Source: Rhodococcus spongiicola
GTDB taxonomy: Bacteria > Actinomycetota > Actinomycetes > Mycobacteriales > Mycobacteriaceae
Assembly (NCBI RefSeq): GCF_004011835.1
Contig: NZ_RKLN01000004.1
Location: 62,001-126,000 of the forward strand
Direction: 5' to 3'
Length of the DNA stretch: 64,000 bases
Of this stretch, positions 36,493 through 51,656 are shown one piece after another; position 1 is the first letter of the stretch, and each line of letters starts with the position of its first letter. The translations under genes were made by a program, and so were the position numbers. Below the pieces are notes generated by a model. It searched no databases, had not been told where the DNA came from, and saw only the letters and a list, made by a program, of their open reading frames with translations.

Positions 36493-38232
36493 TCAGCCGA
36501 ACAGCGCTTCCAGCGAGCCCAGGGGACCCGCTCCGGAATCCTCACTCACGGTGAGCACCGTCGGACCCGACACCGAGTCCGCGAAGCCCGCACCGCCGAC
36601 GAAGCTCGCCGTCACCGCGTGGGTGCCGGTGCCGTCGAAGCTGTGGGTGAACGTGGCCACACCGTCGACGACCTCGACCGTGCCCAGCACCGTGGTCCCG
36701 GACCGGAACTCGACCGTGCCATCGGCCGTGCCGGGATCGACGGTCGCGGTGAACGTCACCTGCTCGCCGACCACGGTCTTACCGCTCACCTCGAGCACCG
36801 TCCTGGTCTCCGTGCGCGTATCGGGATCGTTGACGGTGACGGCAAACTCGGTCGACGTCGACGGCTCGAACCCGTCGGTGCCGGTGAACTCGGCGACCAC
36901 GTTGGCCGTGCCCGCGACATCGAAGGTGTGCGGCAGCACCGCGACACCGTCGGCGGTACCCACCGGAGCGGTCCCGACCTCGACACCGTCGACCAGGAAC
37001 CGCACGTCACCACCGGACGGGAACGGCAGCACCGTCGCCGACAGGTTGACCGGGGTGCCGGTCACCGCGGTCACCGGCTCGACCACCGTGGTGGTGCCCC
37101 AGTCGGGATCGTTGACGGTGATCTCGGCGGGCGCCGAGACGGAGTTGTGGTAGCCGCCGGTGCCGGTGAACTCGGCGGTGATGCTGTGCGACAACGCCTC
37201 CGGGAAGGAACGGATGATGCTCGCGGCGCCGTTCTCGACCGCGACCGGCTGACCGTAGTCATTGCCGTCGAGCTTGAACTGCACCCGGCCCGTGGCCGTG
37301 TCCGGGGTGATCGATGCCGTCATGGTCACGTCCTCACCGACCAGAGCCGAAGCCGGAACCTGCAGCGCGGTGGAGGTATCGGAAGTCACGTCGACCGTCG
37401 CCGGTGCCGACGTCGAGTTGTGGAAGCCCGCATCCGCGAGGAAGTTCGCGGTGATCTCGTGTGCACCGACCGTGTCGAACGTGTGCGACAGCGTCGCGAC
37501 ACCGCCGACCACATCGACCGGCGAACCGATGTCGGCGCCACCGTCCTGGAACTGCACCCGGCCGCGCGCGTTCGACGGATCGAGGGTGGCCGTCAGCGTG
37601 GCCGCCTCACCGGTCTTCACCGTCTCCGGCACATCCAGCGTCGTCGTCGTGGTCACGTTCGGGTCCTGGACCCGCACCCACACACCGAAGTCCTTGCTGC
37701 CCCGCTCACCGGACCACGCATTCACTCCGACCAGCGCGCCGCTGTTGTAATCCCCGAACGCCATATCGTCCGGCACCCGGTAGGTCGTCTCGAGGACCAC
37801 CGACTCGTTGTCGGTGAGGTCGAAACCACCGATCAGGAACGTGCACCGGTCGGTGCACCTCGCGGTCACGCCGCCGTCGGAGTTGTAGTTGAGCTCGTGC
37901 TTGTCGTTCCAGGTGACGTACGTGACCTTCACGCTGTCACGGTCCAGAATGAAGCCGGCCGGCGGCACGTCCCGAACCTTTTCGATCGACAACCGGATGT
38001 CGTTCGCGCGGTGCTTGACGGTGGTCTTGAAGGTGACGGTGTCACCTGGGTACACCACATTGCTGCCGACGACCTCCTTCGTCAGCTTCAACTGGTCCTC
38101 GTTGTAGGTATTGCTCGACGGCGGCGGCTCGGAGGCCGCGGCGGTGCCGACACCGGCACCAAGTAACGCTGCGATCACAGAGCCGGTCACGAGTACCGGA
38201 CTCGCGACTCTGCGCAGGGTTGACGAAAACAC
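36493..38232 (-). CDS. Secreted Ig-like-repeat protein, cassette 2 first gene (B2)
   Basis: 579 residues, a paralogue of B1. It has a signal peptide (SSTLRRVASPVLVTGSVIAALLGAGVGTAAA), a DUF11-like domain (LKLTKEVVGSNVVYPGDTVTFKT, CTDRC), four Ig-like domains and the tail GPLGSLEALFG. The start is GTG 38232, 4 nt after AGGAGG exactly as in B1; an in-frame upstream codon at 38301 lies before the ribosome site and is rejected. Ig-coding DNA is identical to B1 over long blocks, whereas the N-terminal domain differs more. Function unknown. Confidence 0.85.
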   Translation of the reverse strand: MFSSTLRRVASPVLVTGSVIAALLGAGVGTAAASEPPPSSNTYNEDQLKLTKEVVGSNVVYPGDTVTFKTTVKHRANDIRLSIEKVRDVPPAGFILDRDSVKVTYVTWNDKHELNYNSDGGVTARCTDRCTFLIGGFDLTDNESVVLETTYRVPDDMAFGDYNSGALVGVNAWSGERGSKDFGVWVRVQDPNVTTTTTLDVPETVKTGEAATLTATLDPSNARGRVQFQDGGADIGSPVDVVGGVATLSHTFDTVGAHEITANFLADAGFHNSTSAPATVDVTSDTSTALQVPASALVGEDVTMTASITPDTATGRVQFKLDGNDYGQPVAVENGAASIIRSFPEALSHSITAEFTGTGGYHNSVSAPAEITVNDPDWGTTTVVEPVTAVTGTPVNLSATVLPFPSGGDVRFLVDGVEVGTAPVGTADGVAVLPHTFDVAGTANVVAEFTGTDGFEPSTSTEFAVTVNDPDTRTETRTVLEVSGKTVVGEQVTFTATVDPGTADGTVEFRSGTTVLGTVEVVDGVATFTHSFDGTGTHAVTASFVGGAGFADSVSGPTVLTVSEDSGAGPLGSLEALFG

Positions 38233-38299
38233 TAATCCTCCTTGGGAACCCGCCTTCCCGACCCTGCGGGTGGCGTCGTGATGCATCACACAACGCAGC

Positions 38300-38326
38300 A
38301 CTCTAGCCGTTGCAGGATCGTTGCAG
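38300..38326 (-). promoter_or_regulatory. Promoter/operator block of Ig cassette 2
   Basis: TTGCAG-GATCG-TTGCAG (38310-38326) with minus-strand TAGAGT (38305-38300) at the same 15-bp spacing as in cassette 1. The flanking TGTGTGATGCAT is also conserved. Confidence 0.5.
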
Positions 38327-38384
38327 AAGAGTTTTCTGGGCGTTTGTTCAAGAAGTTCTCATGGAAATCTCATGGAGATACGGA

Positions 38385-38426
38385 AAGGCCCCGTTCCACG
38401 CGAGGTAAAGCGTGGAACGGGGCCTT
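38385..38426. terminator. 17-bp hairpin between gltD and the Ig cassettes
   Basis: AAGGCCCCGTTCCACGC / GCGTGGAACGGGGCCTT around an 8-nt loop; minus-strand RNA continues with UUUCC. It should stop gltBD transcripts before the Ig promoter. Confidence 0.8.
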
Positions 38427-38484
38427 CCGGTTCAGTGTCGAAGGGGCTGTCGAAGAGGGGGCTGCCGAAGAGGGCGACCAAGGG

Positions 38485-38506
38485 CGGGGACCGACTCCGG
38501 TCCCCG
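38485..38506. terminator. Short hairpin directly after gltD
   Basis: CGGGGACCG / CGGTCCCCG with a 4-nt ACTC loop, 3 bp after the gltD stop. Together with the hairpin at 38385 it makes a tandem terminator. Confidence 0.55.
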
Positions 38507-38509
38507 TGA

Positions 38510-44588
<6,079 letters not shown>

Positions 44589-45135
44589 ACCTACTGCCTT
44601 CGTATGCGTATATGCATCGACGACCAGCAGCGCTGATGGTCATCCACATGCAGAGCATGTGCCGACACGACGCTGTGTTCGGCACCGACCGAGAGGGGCT
44701 CTCCGTTGAGCCTCTGTACTGGACCGAGGTATGCCCTGGCGACGTTGCTCTGGGGCATTTCAGACGTTCATGGGTCCAGCGTGTTGAGAAGAGGTTAATT
44801 CACCACCCTGGGCGAAGCGCAAGCCAGACTTCACTTTCCAGCCTGCGACCATTGTGTTTATCCCCACACACAGGGGAGATGCAGCTCACGTCACAGCTTG
44901 GGAGGCGATGCACGAATCTGTGCACAAGACAACTGCTGGCCGCAGCGAGTGGACAGCTGCGGCCAGCGCGGGACGAACACTAACAGCTTCTGAACGCTTG
45001 TCCATCAAGGACGACATGCCCAGTCGGCCCGAGCGCCCACTCCTCTTCGACGCCGGCGGAATCCAGCTCGGAACGTAAGAGAATGGGAGGTCAGGCCCAT
45101 CATGGAGCGACGAGAAGACCAGCGACGAAATGACT
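44589..45135. other. gltB upstream region, no gene recognised
   Basis: 547 bp between gltB and the tRNA-Leu terminator. It must contain the gltB promoter. It holds small inverted stretches (for example CCCC-ACACACA-GGGG near 44862-44876), but no ORF with a ribosome site and no riboswitch I can name. Confidence 0.4.
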
Positions 45136-45167
45136 GAGGCCGCGGGTTCCGGAGAACTCGCGGCCTC
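45136..45167 (-). terminator. Terminator of tRNA-Leu
   Basis: GAGGCCGCG / CGCGGCCTC with additional internal pairing (GTTC/GAAC), starting 6 bp beyond the tRNA 3' end on the minus strand. Confidence 0.75.
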
Positions 45168-45173
45168 ATCTTG

Positions 45174-45259
45174 TGGTGGGCGAAGGGGGACTTGAACCCC
45201 CACGTCCCGAAGGACACTGGCACCTGAAGCCAGCGCGTCTGCCATTCCGCCACTCGCCC
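45174..45259 (-). tRNA. leuT: tRNA-Leu (anticodon CAG), CCA encoded
   Basis: 86 nt with acceptor GGGCGAG/TTCGCCC, D-arm GTGGCGGAATGGCAGACGCG, anticodon loop TTCAGGT (anticodon CAG), a long variable arm (TGTCCTTCGGGACG) proper to class II tRNAs, T-arm GGGGGTTCAAGTCCCCC, discriminator A and genomic CCA. The position next to fhaA matches the mycobacterial arrangement. The symbol is by analogy. Confidence 0.95.
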
Positions 45260-45443
45260 GAGCGACGCCGCAAACAGTAGCACGCAGGTCACGTGTAGGA
45301 CGATTCGTGCAGGCAGGGCATGGAGGGAGGGGCCCGGAGCGCGACCGAACCCCTGCGGTGGTGGTGTCCAGATATCATGCAAAGGCAGCGGCCACGCCGC
45401 GACACGCAGATTGACCGCGAAAGACAACAGCAAGGTTCATGCC

Positions 45444-46724
45444 GTGGGGATCGTTCAACGCTTCGAGCGCAAGCTTCAAGGTGCTGTCGGTGATGCCTTC
45501 GCGCGAGTCTTCGGCGGGGGCGTTGTACCTCAGGAAGTGGAGGCTGCGCTGCAACAAGAGGCCGCTGACCGCGTTCAGCGACTCGACGGCGGCCACCAAC
45601 TCGTACCCAACAGCTACGTGATCACCATCAACGAGTCCGATCACGAGAAGCTGGCATCGGATCATGAACTGACCGCGAAGTCCTTCGCCCGGCACCTCGA
45701 GGGATACATTCGTGAACAGGGGTGGCAGACGTACGGTGACATCGACATCCGTTTCGAGCCGTCGACGACGCTACATACCGGGCAGTTCCGAACCAGGGGA
45801 TCGGTCGATCCGGACGCGCGCCGCGGTACGGTCGGCGCGCCCGGACCAGATCCCCGCGCGAGACGAAACCCAGTACCCGATTCACCGACCCCAGGAGCAG
45901 GCCCCATGACTCAGAACTCCGGATACGAACCTGGCCGCGACCCCCGGGATCGCACCCAGGAGCACGAGCAGCCGCGCAACGGCAACGCGCACCCGGGGCA
46001 CGAGCCGACGCAGGGGTATCAGCAGGACTACCCACCGGGCTACGCGCAGCCTCGCTACGACCAGTCGTACGGTGCGCCACAGCAGGGCGGCTACCCGCAG
46101 GACGCCGGCTACCCGCAGCAGGGCGGCTACCAGTCCGATTACCAGCAGCAGGACTATCAGCAGTACGACGCCCAGCAGCCGTATCCCGGCCAGTACCCCG
46201 GATACCATCGGGACTACAACCAGCAGGGTTATGACCAACAGGGCTACGACCAGCAAGGCTACGACCAGCAAGGTTATGACCAGGGCTACCAGGGTCGATA
46301 CGACCAACAGGGCTACGCCGACTACCGGCAGGGCGACTACCAGCAGGGGTACGACCAGGGCGGATACAACCCTTCGTACGGCCGACAGGGGTACGACCAG
46401 GGCTACCAGGCCGGCTACGCCCCCGAGGCGGGTCGTACGTTCACCGCGACGTTGCAACTCGAGGACGGCAGCGGCCGCTACTACCAGTTGCGCGAGGGCA
46501 GCAACGTCATCGGACGCGGTCAGGAGGCGCAATTCCGACTGCCGGACACCGGCGTCTCACGCCGCCACCTCGACATTCGCTGGGACGGTCAGATGGCGAT
46601 GCTCGCCGATCTCGGTTCCACCAACGGCACTACGGTCAACGGTGCACCTGTGCAGGACTGGCAGCTCGCCGACGGTGATGTGATCCGCGTCGGCCACTCC
46701 GAAATCCTGGTGCGCATCCTCTGA
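45444..46724 (+). CDS. fhaA: FHA-domain protein FhaA
   Basis: 426 residues from GTG 45444 ([12 protein letters not shown]), which has AAGG 8 nt upstream; an earlier in-frame TTG is unlikely. The N-terminal domain (to about 125, DUF3662: [21 protein letters not shown]) is followed by 190 residues of Gln/Tyr/Gly-rich repeats with QQGYD units and a C-terminal FHA domain ([38 protein letters not shown]) that binds phosphothreonine. In M. tuberculosis FhaA binds phosphorylated partners of PknA/PknB such as MviN to control peptidoglycan synthesis. It heads the operon through pknB; TATCAT at 45373-45378 may be its -10. Confidence 0.93.
   Translation: MGIVQRFERKLQGAVGDAFARVFGGGVVPQEVEAALQQEAADRVQRLDGGHQLVPNSYVITINESDHEKLASDHELTAKSFARHLEGYIREQGWQTYGDIDIRFEPSTTLHTGQFRTRGSVDPDARRGTVGAPGPDPRARRNPVPDSPTPGAGPMTQNSGYEPGRDPRDRTQEHEQPRNGNAHPGHEPTQGYQQDYPPGYAQPRYDQSYGAPQQGGYPQDAGYPQQGGYQSDYQQQDYQQYDAQQPYPGQYPGYHRDYNQQGYDQQGYDQQGYDQQGYDQGYQGRYDQQGYADYRQGDYQQGYDQGGYNPSYGRQGYDQGYQAGYAPEAGRTFTATLQLEDGSGRYYQLREGSNVIGRGQEAQFRLPDTGVSRRHLDIRWDGQMAMLADLGSTNGTTVNGAPVQDWQLADGDVIRVGHSEILVRIL
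46215..46274 (+). repeat. 15-bp repeat in the FhaA linker
   Basis: Four 15-bp units of form TACGACCAGCAAGGC plus a partial fifth, encoding Tyr-Asp-Gln-Gln-Gly; synonymous drift at third positions shows selection on the peptide. Confidence 0.8.
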
Positions 46725-46846
46725 CGACACCACAGACGACTCGAACCGAGACACGAGACCGCCGCTCGGAACACCGGGCGCGACGGTAGGTCATGATCAC
46801 TGCCAGTGAATTCACACATATGATGCAAGCGAGCTGAGTAAGCCCC

Positions 46847-46866
46847 GGCCACGCAAGCGCGTGGCC
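46847..46866 (+). other. Hairpin in the fhaA-fhaB spacer
   Basis: GGCCACGC-AAGC-GCGTGGCC lies within the 168-bp gap, just before the GGAGG ribosome site of fhaB. It may attenuate or stabilise the downstream message. Confidence 0.45.
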
Positions 46867-46892
46867 CTGGCCCCCGAAGGAGGTGTCGAGCA

Positions 46893-47357
46893 GTGCAGGG
46901 ACTGATTCTCCAACTGACGCGAGCCGGCTTCCTGCTGTTGCTCTGGCTCTTCGTGTGGGCAGTGATTCGCACTCTGCGCAGTGATATTTACGCAGGCACG
47001 GGCGGCCGAGTGGTATCCCGCTACCAGCGCCGCTCGCCGATGCTGTCGTCGCTCGGCAAGCAGAAAGTTGCGAAACACCTGGTAGTGACGCAGGGCGCGC
47101 TGGCCGGTACCCGCATCACACTGGGCACTCAACCGGTCCTGATCGGTCGCGCCGACGACTCGACGCTGGTGCTCACCGACGACTACGCGTCGACTCGGCA
47201 TGCACGTCTGTCCCAGCGCGGCGCCGACTGGTACGTCGAGGACCTCGGCTCGACCAACGGCACGTACCTGGACCGCGACAAGGTCACCACAGCTGTCCGC
47301 GTTCCGCTGGGCACACCGGTGCGCGTCGGCAAGACTGTGATCGAGCTCCGACCGTGA
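46893..47357 (+). CDS. fhaB: FHA-domain membrane protein FhaB (FipA)
   Basis: 154 residues: one N-terminal membrane helix (LTRAGFLLLLWLFVWAVIRTL), a linker, then an FHA domain ([36 protein letters not shown]) with the phosphopeptide-binding Arg, Ser and Asn. The mycobacterial homologue FipA links PknA/B signalling to FtsZ and FtsQ. GTG 46893 with GGAGG upstream. Its stop overlaps the pstP start (GTGA), so FHA reader and phosphatase are co-translated. Confidence 0.93.
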   Translation: MQGLILQLTRAGFLLLLWLFVWAVIRTLRSDIYAGTGGRVVSRYQRRSPMLSSLGKQKVAKHLVVTQGALAGTRITLGTQPVLIGRADDSTLVLTDDYASTRHARLSQRGADWYVEDLGSTNGTYLDRDKVTTAVRVPLGTPVRVGKTVIELRP

Positions 47358-48733
47358 CCCTGGTTCTGCGCTACGCGGCCCGCAGCGACCGCGGTCTTGT
47401 CCGCGCCAACAACGAAGACTCGGTGTACGCGGGTGCACGCTTGCTTGCGCTTGCCGACGGCATGGGCGGCCACGCGGCGGGCGAAGTCGCCTCGCAGCTG
47501 ATGATTGCCGCGCTGGCGCACCTCGACGACGACGAGCCCGGCGAAGACCTGCTCGGCAAGCTGGACGCCGCCACCCGCGAGGGCAACGCGACCATCGCCG
47601 ATCACGTCGAGGAAGACCCCGAACTCGATGGCATGGGCACGACGCTGACGGCGATCCTGTTCGCGGGCAGCAAACTGGGTCTGGTCCACGTCGGCGACTC
47701 GCGGGCCTACCTGCTGCGTGACGACCAGCTCGCCCAGATCACTCGCGACGACACGTTCGTCCAGTCCTTGGTCGACGAGGGGCGGATCACCGCCGAGCAG
47801 GCACACACGCACCCGCAGCGGTCACTGATCATGCGGGCGCTCACCGGCACCGAGGTCGAGCCGACGCTGACGATGCGTGAGGCCCGCGCCGGCGACCGCT
47901 ATCTGCTCTGCTCGGACGGGCTGTCCGACGTGGTCAGCGACGAGACGATCGCGAACACGTTGCGGGAAGGCACCCACGACGATTGCGCCGACCGGCTCAT
48001 CGAGTTGGCGCTGCGCGGCGGCGGACCCGACAACGTCACGGTCATCGTCGCCGACGTCATCGACCTCGACTACGGCCAAAGCCATCCGATCGTCGGCGGT
48101 GCCGCCTCCCGCGACGACGACGACGCGCCGCCGCCGAACACCGCAGCCGGCCGGGCCGCCGCGATGCGACCACCACCCGGACCTCGAGAGGTGGAACCCG
48201 TCGCCGAGGAGGTGCCCCAGAAGTCGCACCGGCTGCGCTGGGCAACGCTCGTTGCGCTCGGGTTGATCGCGGTGGTGGCCGCAGGTCTGTTCGTGGGCCG
48301 GGAGATGATCCTGAGGAACTACTACGTCGGCGCCTACGACGACCAGGTCACGGTGCTGCGCGGGGTACCCGGGTCGGTCCTCGGCTACTCCCTGCAGGAA
48401 AGCGCGCTCGTCGGTTGCGTCAGCGACGACGGATCACTGATCGTCGTCGAAGCCGGTCAACTCCCGAACTGGTGCCAGGTGTTGATGGTGGAGGATCTGG
48501 CCCCGTCGGCGCGTGAGCAGGTACGTGCCGGTCTTCCGTCGGGTACGGCGGAAGACGCCACCGCGCAGATGCGTCGCCTCGCAGCGAACGACCTGTTGCC
48601 GGTGTGCACTCCGACGACACCGGAAACCGAGCCCTTGCCCAACCCGACGGCCGGGGAGCCGCTCGCGCCGGCCATGCCGATACCGACCCAGGTCGAACAG
48701 ATCCCGGGCCAGAACTGCAGGGTCGGTAGCTGA
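47354..48733 (+). CDS. pstP: PP2C-type Ser/Thr phosphatase PstP
   Basis: 459 residues. The cytoplasmic PP2C domain (about 1-240) holds the metal-binding residues in [51 protein letters not shown] and [12 protein letters not shown]; a linker, one membrane helix near 300 ([20 protein letters not shown]) and a 130-residue extracellular part with paired Cys (LVGCVS…NWCQV) follow. It reverses phosphorylation by PknA and PknB, encoded in the same operon. It overlaps rodA by one base. Confidence 0.95.
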   Translation: MTLVLRYAARSDRGLVRANNEDSVYAGARLLALADGMGGHAAGEVASQLMIAALAHLDDDEPGEDLLGKLDAATREGNATIADHVEEDPELDGMGTTLTAILFAGSKLGLVHVGDSRAYLLRDDQLAQITRDDTFVQSLVDEGRITAEQAHTHPQRSLIMRALTGTEVEPTLTMREARAGDRYLLCSDGLSDVVSDETIANTLREGTHDDCADRLIELALRGGGPDNVTVIVADVIDLDYGQSHPIVGGAASRDDDDAPPPNTAAGRAAAMRPPPGPREVEPVAEEVPQKSHRLRWATLVALGLIAVVAAGLFVGREMILRNYYVGAYDDQVTVLRGVPGSVLGYSLQESALVGCVSDDGSLIVVEAGQLPNWCQVLMVEDLAPSAREQVRAGLPSGTAEDATAQMRRLAANDLLPVCTPTTPETEPLPNPTAGEPLAPAMPIPTQVEQIPGQNCRVGS

Positions 48734-50169
48734 TGTCCGAAGCACCGTTCCCCACCCCGGTTGGTGGTTTCGCCGCCGCACCTGCCCAGCCGAACCGGCG
48801 AAACACGGAACTGGTCCTGCTTTTCTTCGCGATCGCAGTCACGACGATTTCGCTGATACTGGTCGAGGCCAGCCAGGAACAGGCCATCACCTGGGATCTC
48901 GCGAAGTACGGACTGGCGTTCGCGGTGATGTTGCTGGTAGCGCACCTCGCCGTGCGTCGCTTCGCGCCGTACGCCGACCCGCTGCTGCTGCCGATCGTGG
49001 CGTTGCTCAACGGGCTGGGCCTGGTCCTGATCCACCGGCTCGACCTCGCCGACGCCGACGCCGCAGTTCTCCAGGGTCTCCCGATTCCGGCTCCGGACGC
49101 CAACCAGCAGGTGCTGTGGACGGCGCTCGCGCTCCTCGGATTCGTCACCGTCCTGGCAGTGCTCCGCGACTACCGCCTGCTTGCCCGCTACAGCTACACG
49201 GTGGGCTTGGCGGGTCTGGTACTGCTCGCGATCCCCGCGCTGTTGCCGTCTCGCTTCTCCGAGGTCAACGGCGCCAAGATCTGGATCAGGCTTCCGGGTT
49301 TCAGTATCCAACCGGCCGAGTTCGCGAAGATCCTGCTGATCATCTTCTTCGCGGCGGTGCTCGTCGCCAAGCGTGACCTGTTCACCACGGCCGGTCGGCA
49401 CTTCTTCGGCATGGACCTCCCCCGCGCCCGTGACCTCGGCCCGATCCTCGTGGCGTGGATCGTCTCGGTCGGAATCATGGTGTTCGAGAAGGATCTGGGC
49501 ACGTCGCTGCTCATCTTCGGCACCGTGCTGGTGATGATGTACATCGCGACCGAGCGTGTGGGTTGGCTGCTGATCGGTGGCGTACTGCTGATCATCGGGT
49601 TCTTCTTCGCGTATCAGATGTTCGGTCACGTCCGGGTGCGAGTCGACACCTGGATCGACCCGCTCAGCGACTACCAGGACACCGGCTACCAGATCTCACA
49701 GTCGCTGTTCGGGCTGGCGACCGGCGGCGTCGCCGGCACCGGCCTCGGCAGCGGACGCCCCTCGCAGGTCCCGTTCGCCAAGACCGACTTCATCGTGGCC
49801 ACCATCGGCGAGGAGTTGGGCCTGATCGGCCTGGCAGCGGTGCTGATGCTGTTCCTCATCCTCGTGGTGCGCGGGCTGCGGACCGCTGTGGCGGTGCGCG
49901 ACAGCTTCGGCAAGCTGCTCGCCGCCGGTCTGTCGTTCACGATCGCGATTCAGGTGTTCGTGGTCGTCGGTGGCGTCACCAAGCTGATCCCCCTCACCGG
50001 GCTCACCACCCCGTTCATGTCGTACGGTGGGTCATCCCTGCTCGCGAACTATCTACTCCTCGCGTTGCTCATGAAGATCTCCGACGCCGCCCGCACCCCC
50101 GCCACTCCTAAGAAGAAGGGGCCCACCCGCATCGCGGAGGCTCAGACGGAAATGCTGGGCCGCCAATGA
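48733..50169 (+). CDS. rodA: Peptidoglycan glycosyltransferase RodA (SEDS family)
   Basis: 478 residues with about 12 membrane helices. SEDS signatures: [28 protein letters not shown] near residue 175-205, and the catalytic-Asp loop region [29 protein letters not shown]; the C-terminus has [27 protein letters not shown]. RodA polymerises lipid II into glycan strands with its partner transpeptidase, here encoded by the overlapping pbpA gene. ATG 48733 shares its A with the pstP TGA. Confidence 0.95.
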   Translation: MSEAPFPTPVGGFAAAPAQPNRRNTELVLLFFAIAVTTISLILVEASQEQAITWDLAKYGLAFAVMLLVAHLAVRRFAPYADPLLLPIVALLNGLGLVLIHRLDLADADAAVLQGLPIPAPDANQQVLWTALALLGFVTVLAVLRDYRLLARYSYTVGLAGLVLLAIPALLPSRFSEVNGAKIWIRLPGFSIQPAEFAKILLIIFFAAVLVAKRDLFTTAGRHFFGMDLPRARDLGPILVAWIVSVGIMVFEKDLGTSLLIFGTVLVMMYIATERVGWLLIGGVLLIIGFFFAYQMFGHVRVRVDTWIDPLSDYQDTGYQISQSLFGLATGGVAGTGLGSGRPSQVPFAKTDFIVATIGEELGLIGLAAVLMLFLILVVRGLRTAVAVRDSFGKLLAAGLSFTIAIQVFVVVGGVTKLIPLTGLTTPFMSYGGSSLLANYLLLALLMKISDAARTPATPKKKGPTRIAEAQTEMLGRQ

Positions 50170-51653
50170 ACACATCCCTTCGCCGCGTCGCTCTGGCCGT
50201 CATGGTGATGGTCGCCGCGCTGCTCGCCAACGCCACGTACGTGCAGGTCATCAAAGCCGACGACCTGCGCCACGATCCACGCAACTCACGTGTCCTCCTC
50301 GACGAGTACTCGCGCCAGCGCGGCCAGATCTCCGCCGGTGGACAGGTGCTCGCCGCGTCGGTGCCCACGGACGATCGCTACAAGTACCTGCGGGAGTACC
50401 CGCCGACCCCCCAGTCGCCATCGAGCCCACTCGCGAACGCGCCGGTCACGGGCTTCTACTCGATGCTGTACGGCAGCGCGGGGATCGAGAGGACGGAGGA
50501 TCCAGTCCTCAACGGCTCGGACAACCGCCTGTTCAGCAGGCGCTTCTTCGATTTGGTGTCTGGCCGCGACCCGCGCGGCGGCAACGTCATCACCACGATC
50601 AACCCACTGATGCAGCAGGTTGCGTACGACCAGTTGACCTCGAAGGGTTATACCGGTTCGGTCGTCGCGCTCGAGCCGAGCAGCGGGAACGTTCTCGCGA
50701 TGGTCAGCACCCCCAGCTACGACCCCAACCTGCTGTCGGGACACGATGGCGCGGCGACATCGGCAGCGTGGGATGAACTCAACGCCGATCCGGACAAGCC
50801 GATGCTCAACAGGGCGGTGTCCGCGACGTACCCGCCGGGTTCGACTTTCAAGGTTGTCGTCACTGCCGCGGCACTGGAGAACGGCGCCAACCCGGACGAG
50901 CAGCTCACCGCGTCACCGACCATCACGCTGCCCGGCACGACGACCACGCTCGAGAACTACAATGGCTCCGCCTGCGGCACTGGTGAGACGGCGTCGCTGC
51001 GCGAAGCGTTCGCGCGCTCGTGCAACACCGCATTCGTCGAACTCGGCATCAGAACCGGAACCGACGCGCTGGCGGAGCAAGCGCGGGCGTTCGGCATCGG
51101 TCCCGGCACGCCCGCTATCCCGATCCCGGTCGCCGACAGCACGATAGGTTCCATTCCCGACGCTGCCGCGCTGGGCCAGTCGAGCATCGGCCAGCGGGAC
51201 GTCGCACTGACCCCGCTGCAGAACGCGGAAATCGCCGCGACCGTCGCCAACGGCGGCATACACATGGAGCCACATCTGGTGTCGCAACTGCAAGGTCCGG
51301 ACCTGTCCAATCTCGCCACTACGACGCCCACGCCACTCGGGCGCGCGGTGTCGTCCGACGTCGCTGCGACGTTGACCCAGCTGATGATCGGCTCCGAGAA
51401 CAACACCGCCGGCGCCGGCACGATCCCGGGTGTGCAGATCGCGTCCAAGACCGGTACGGCGGAGCACGGGACAGATCCACAGAACACGCCGCCGCACGCC
51501 TGGTACATCGCGTTCGCGCCGGCTGAGAACCCGACCGTCGCGATCGCAGTCATCGTCGAAGACGGTGGCGACCGCGCACTCGCCGCCACCGGCGGATCGG
51601 TCGCAGCCCCCATCGGACGAGCCGTAATCGCGGCCGGATTGCAGAGGGGGTAA
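50166..51653 (+). CDS. pbpA: Class B penicillin-binding protein PbpA
   Basis: 495 residues: an N-terminal membrane anchor ([21 protein letters not shown]), a short dimerisation region, then the transpeptidase domain with PPGSTFKVV (catalytic Ser-x2-Lys), SCNTAF (Ser-x-Asn) and KTGTAEHG (Lys-Thr-Gly). It cross-links the glycan made by RodA; the mycobacterial homologue is phosphorylated by PknB and needed for septation. It overlaps rodA by 4 bp (ATGA) and precedes pknA by 3 bp. Confidence 0.95.
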   Translation: MNTSLRRVALAVMVMVAALLANATYVQVIKADDLRHDPRNSRVLLDEYSRQRGQISAGGQVLAASVPTDDRYKYLREYPPTPQSPSSPLANAPVTGFYSMLYGSAGIERTEDPVLNGSDNRLFSRRFFDLVSGRDPRGGNVITTINPLMQQVAYDQLTSKGYTGSVVALEPSSGNVLAMVSTPSYDPNLLSGHDGAATSAAWDELNADPDKPMLNRAVSATYPPGSTFKVVVTAAALENGANPDEQLTASPTITLPGTTTTLENYNGSACGTGETASLREAFARSCNTAFVELGIRTGTDALAEQARAFGIGPGTPAIPIPVADSTIGSIPDAAALGQSSIGQRDVALTPLQNAEIAATVANGGIHMEPHLVSQLQGPDLSNLATTTPTPLGRAVSSDVAATLTQLMIGSENNTAGAGTIPGVQIASKTGTAEHGTDPQNTPPHAWYIAFAPAENPTVAIAVIVEDGGDRALAATGGSVAAPIGRAVIAAGLQRG

Positions 51654-51656
51654 GGC

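Noticed and set aside
31422-38166. Long plus-strand frames opposite the Ig-like genes
   Set aside because: They are Arg/His/Gly-rich translations mirroring the repeat structure of the real genes, and lack ribosome sites and signal peptides.
44860-44880. TTTATCCCCACA near the gltB upstream region as a DnaA box
   Set aside because: It has an extra C relative to TTATCCACA and no partner sites, so an origin or DnaA site is not supported.
44589-45135. Possible riboswitch or small RNA upstream of gltB
   Set aside because: Some local inverted stretches occur, but no known consensus core can be recognised and no terminator-antiterminator pair is evident.
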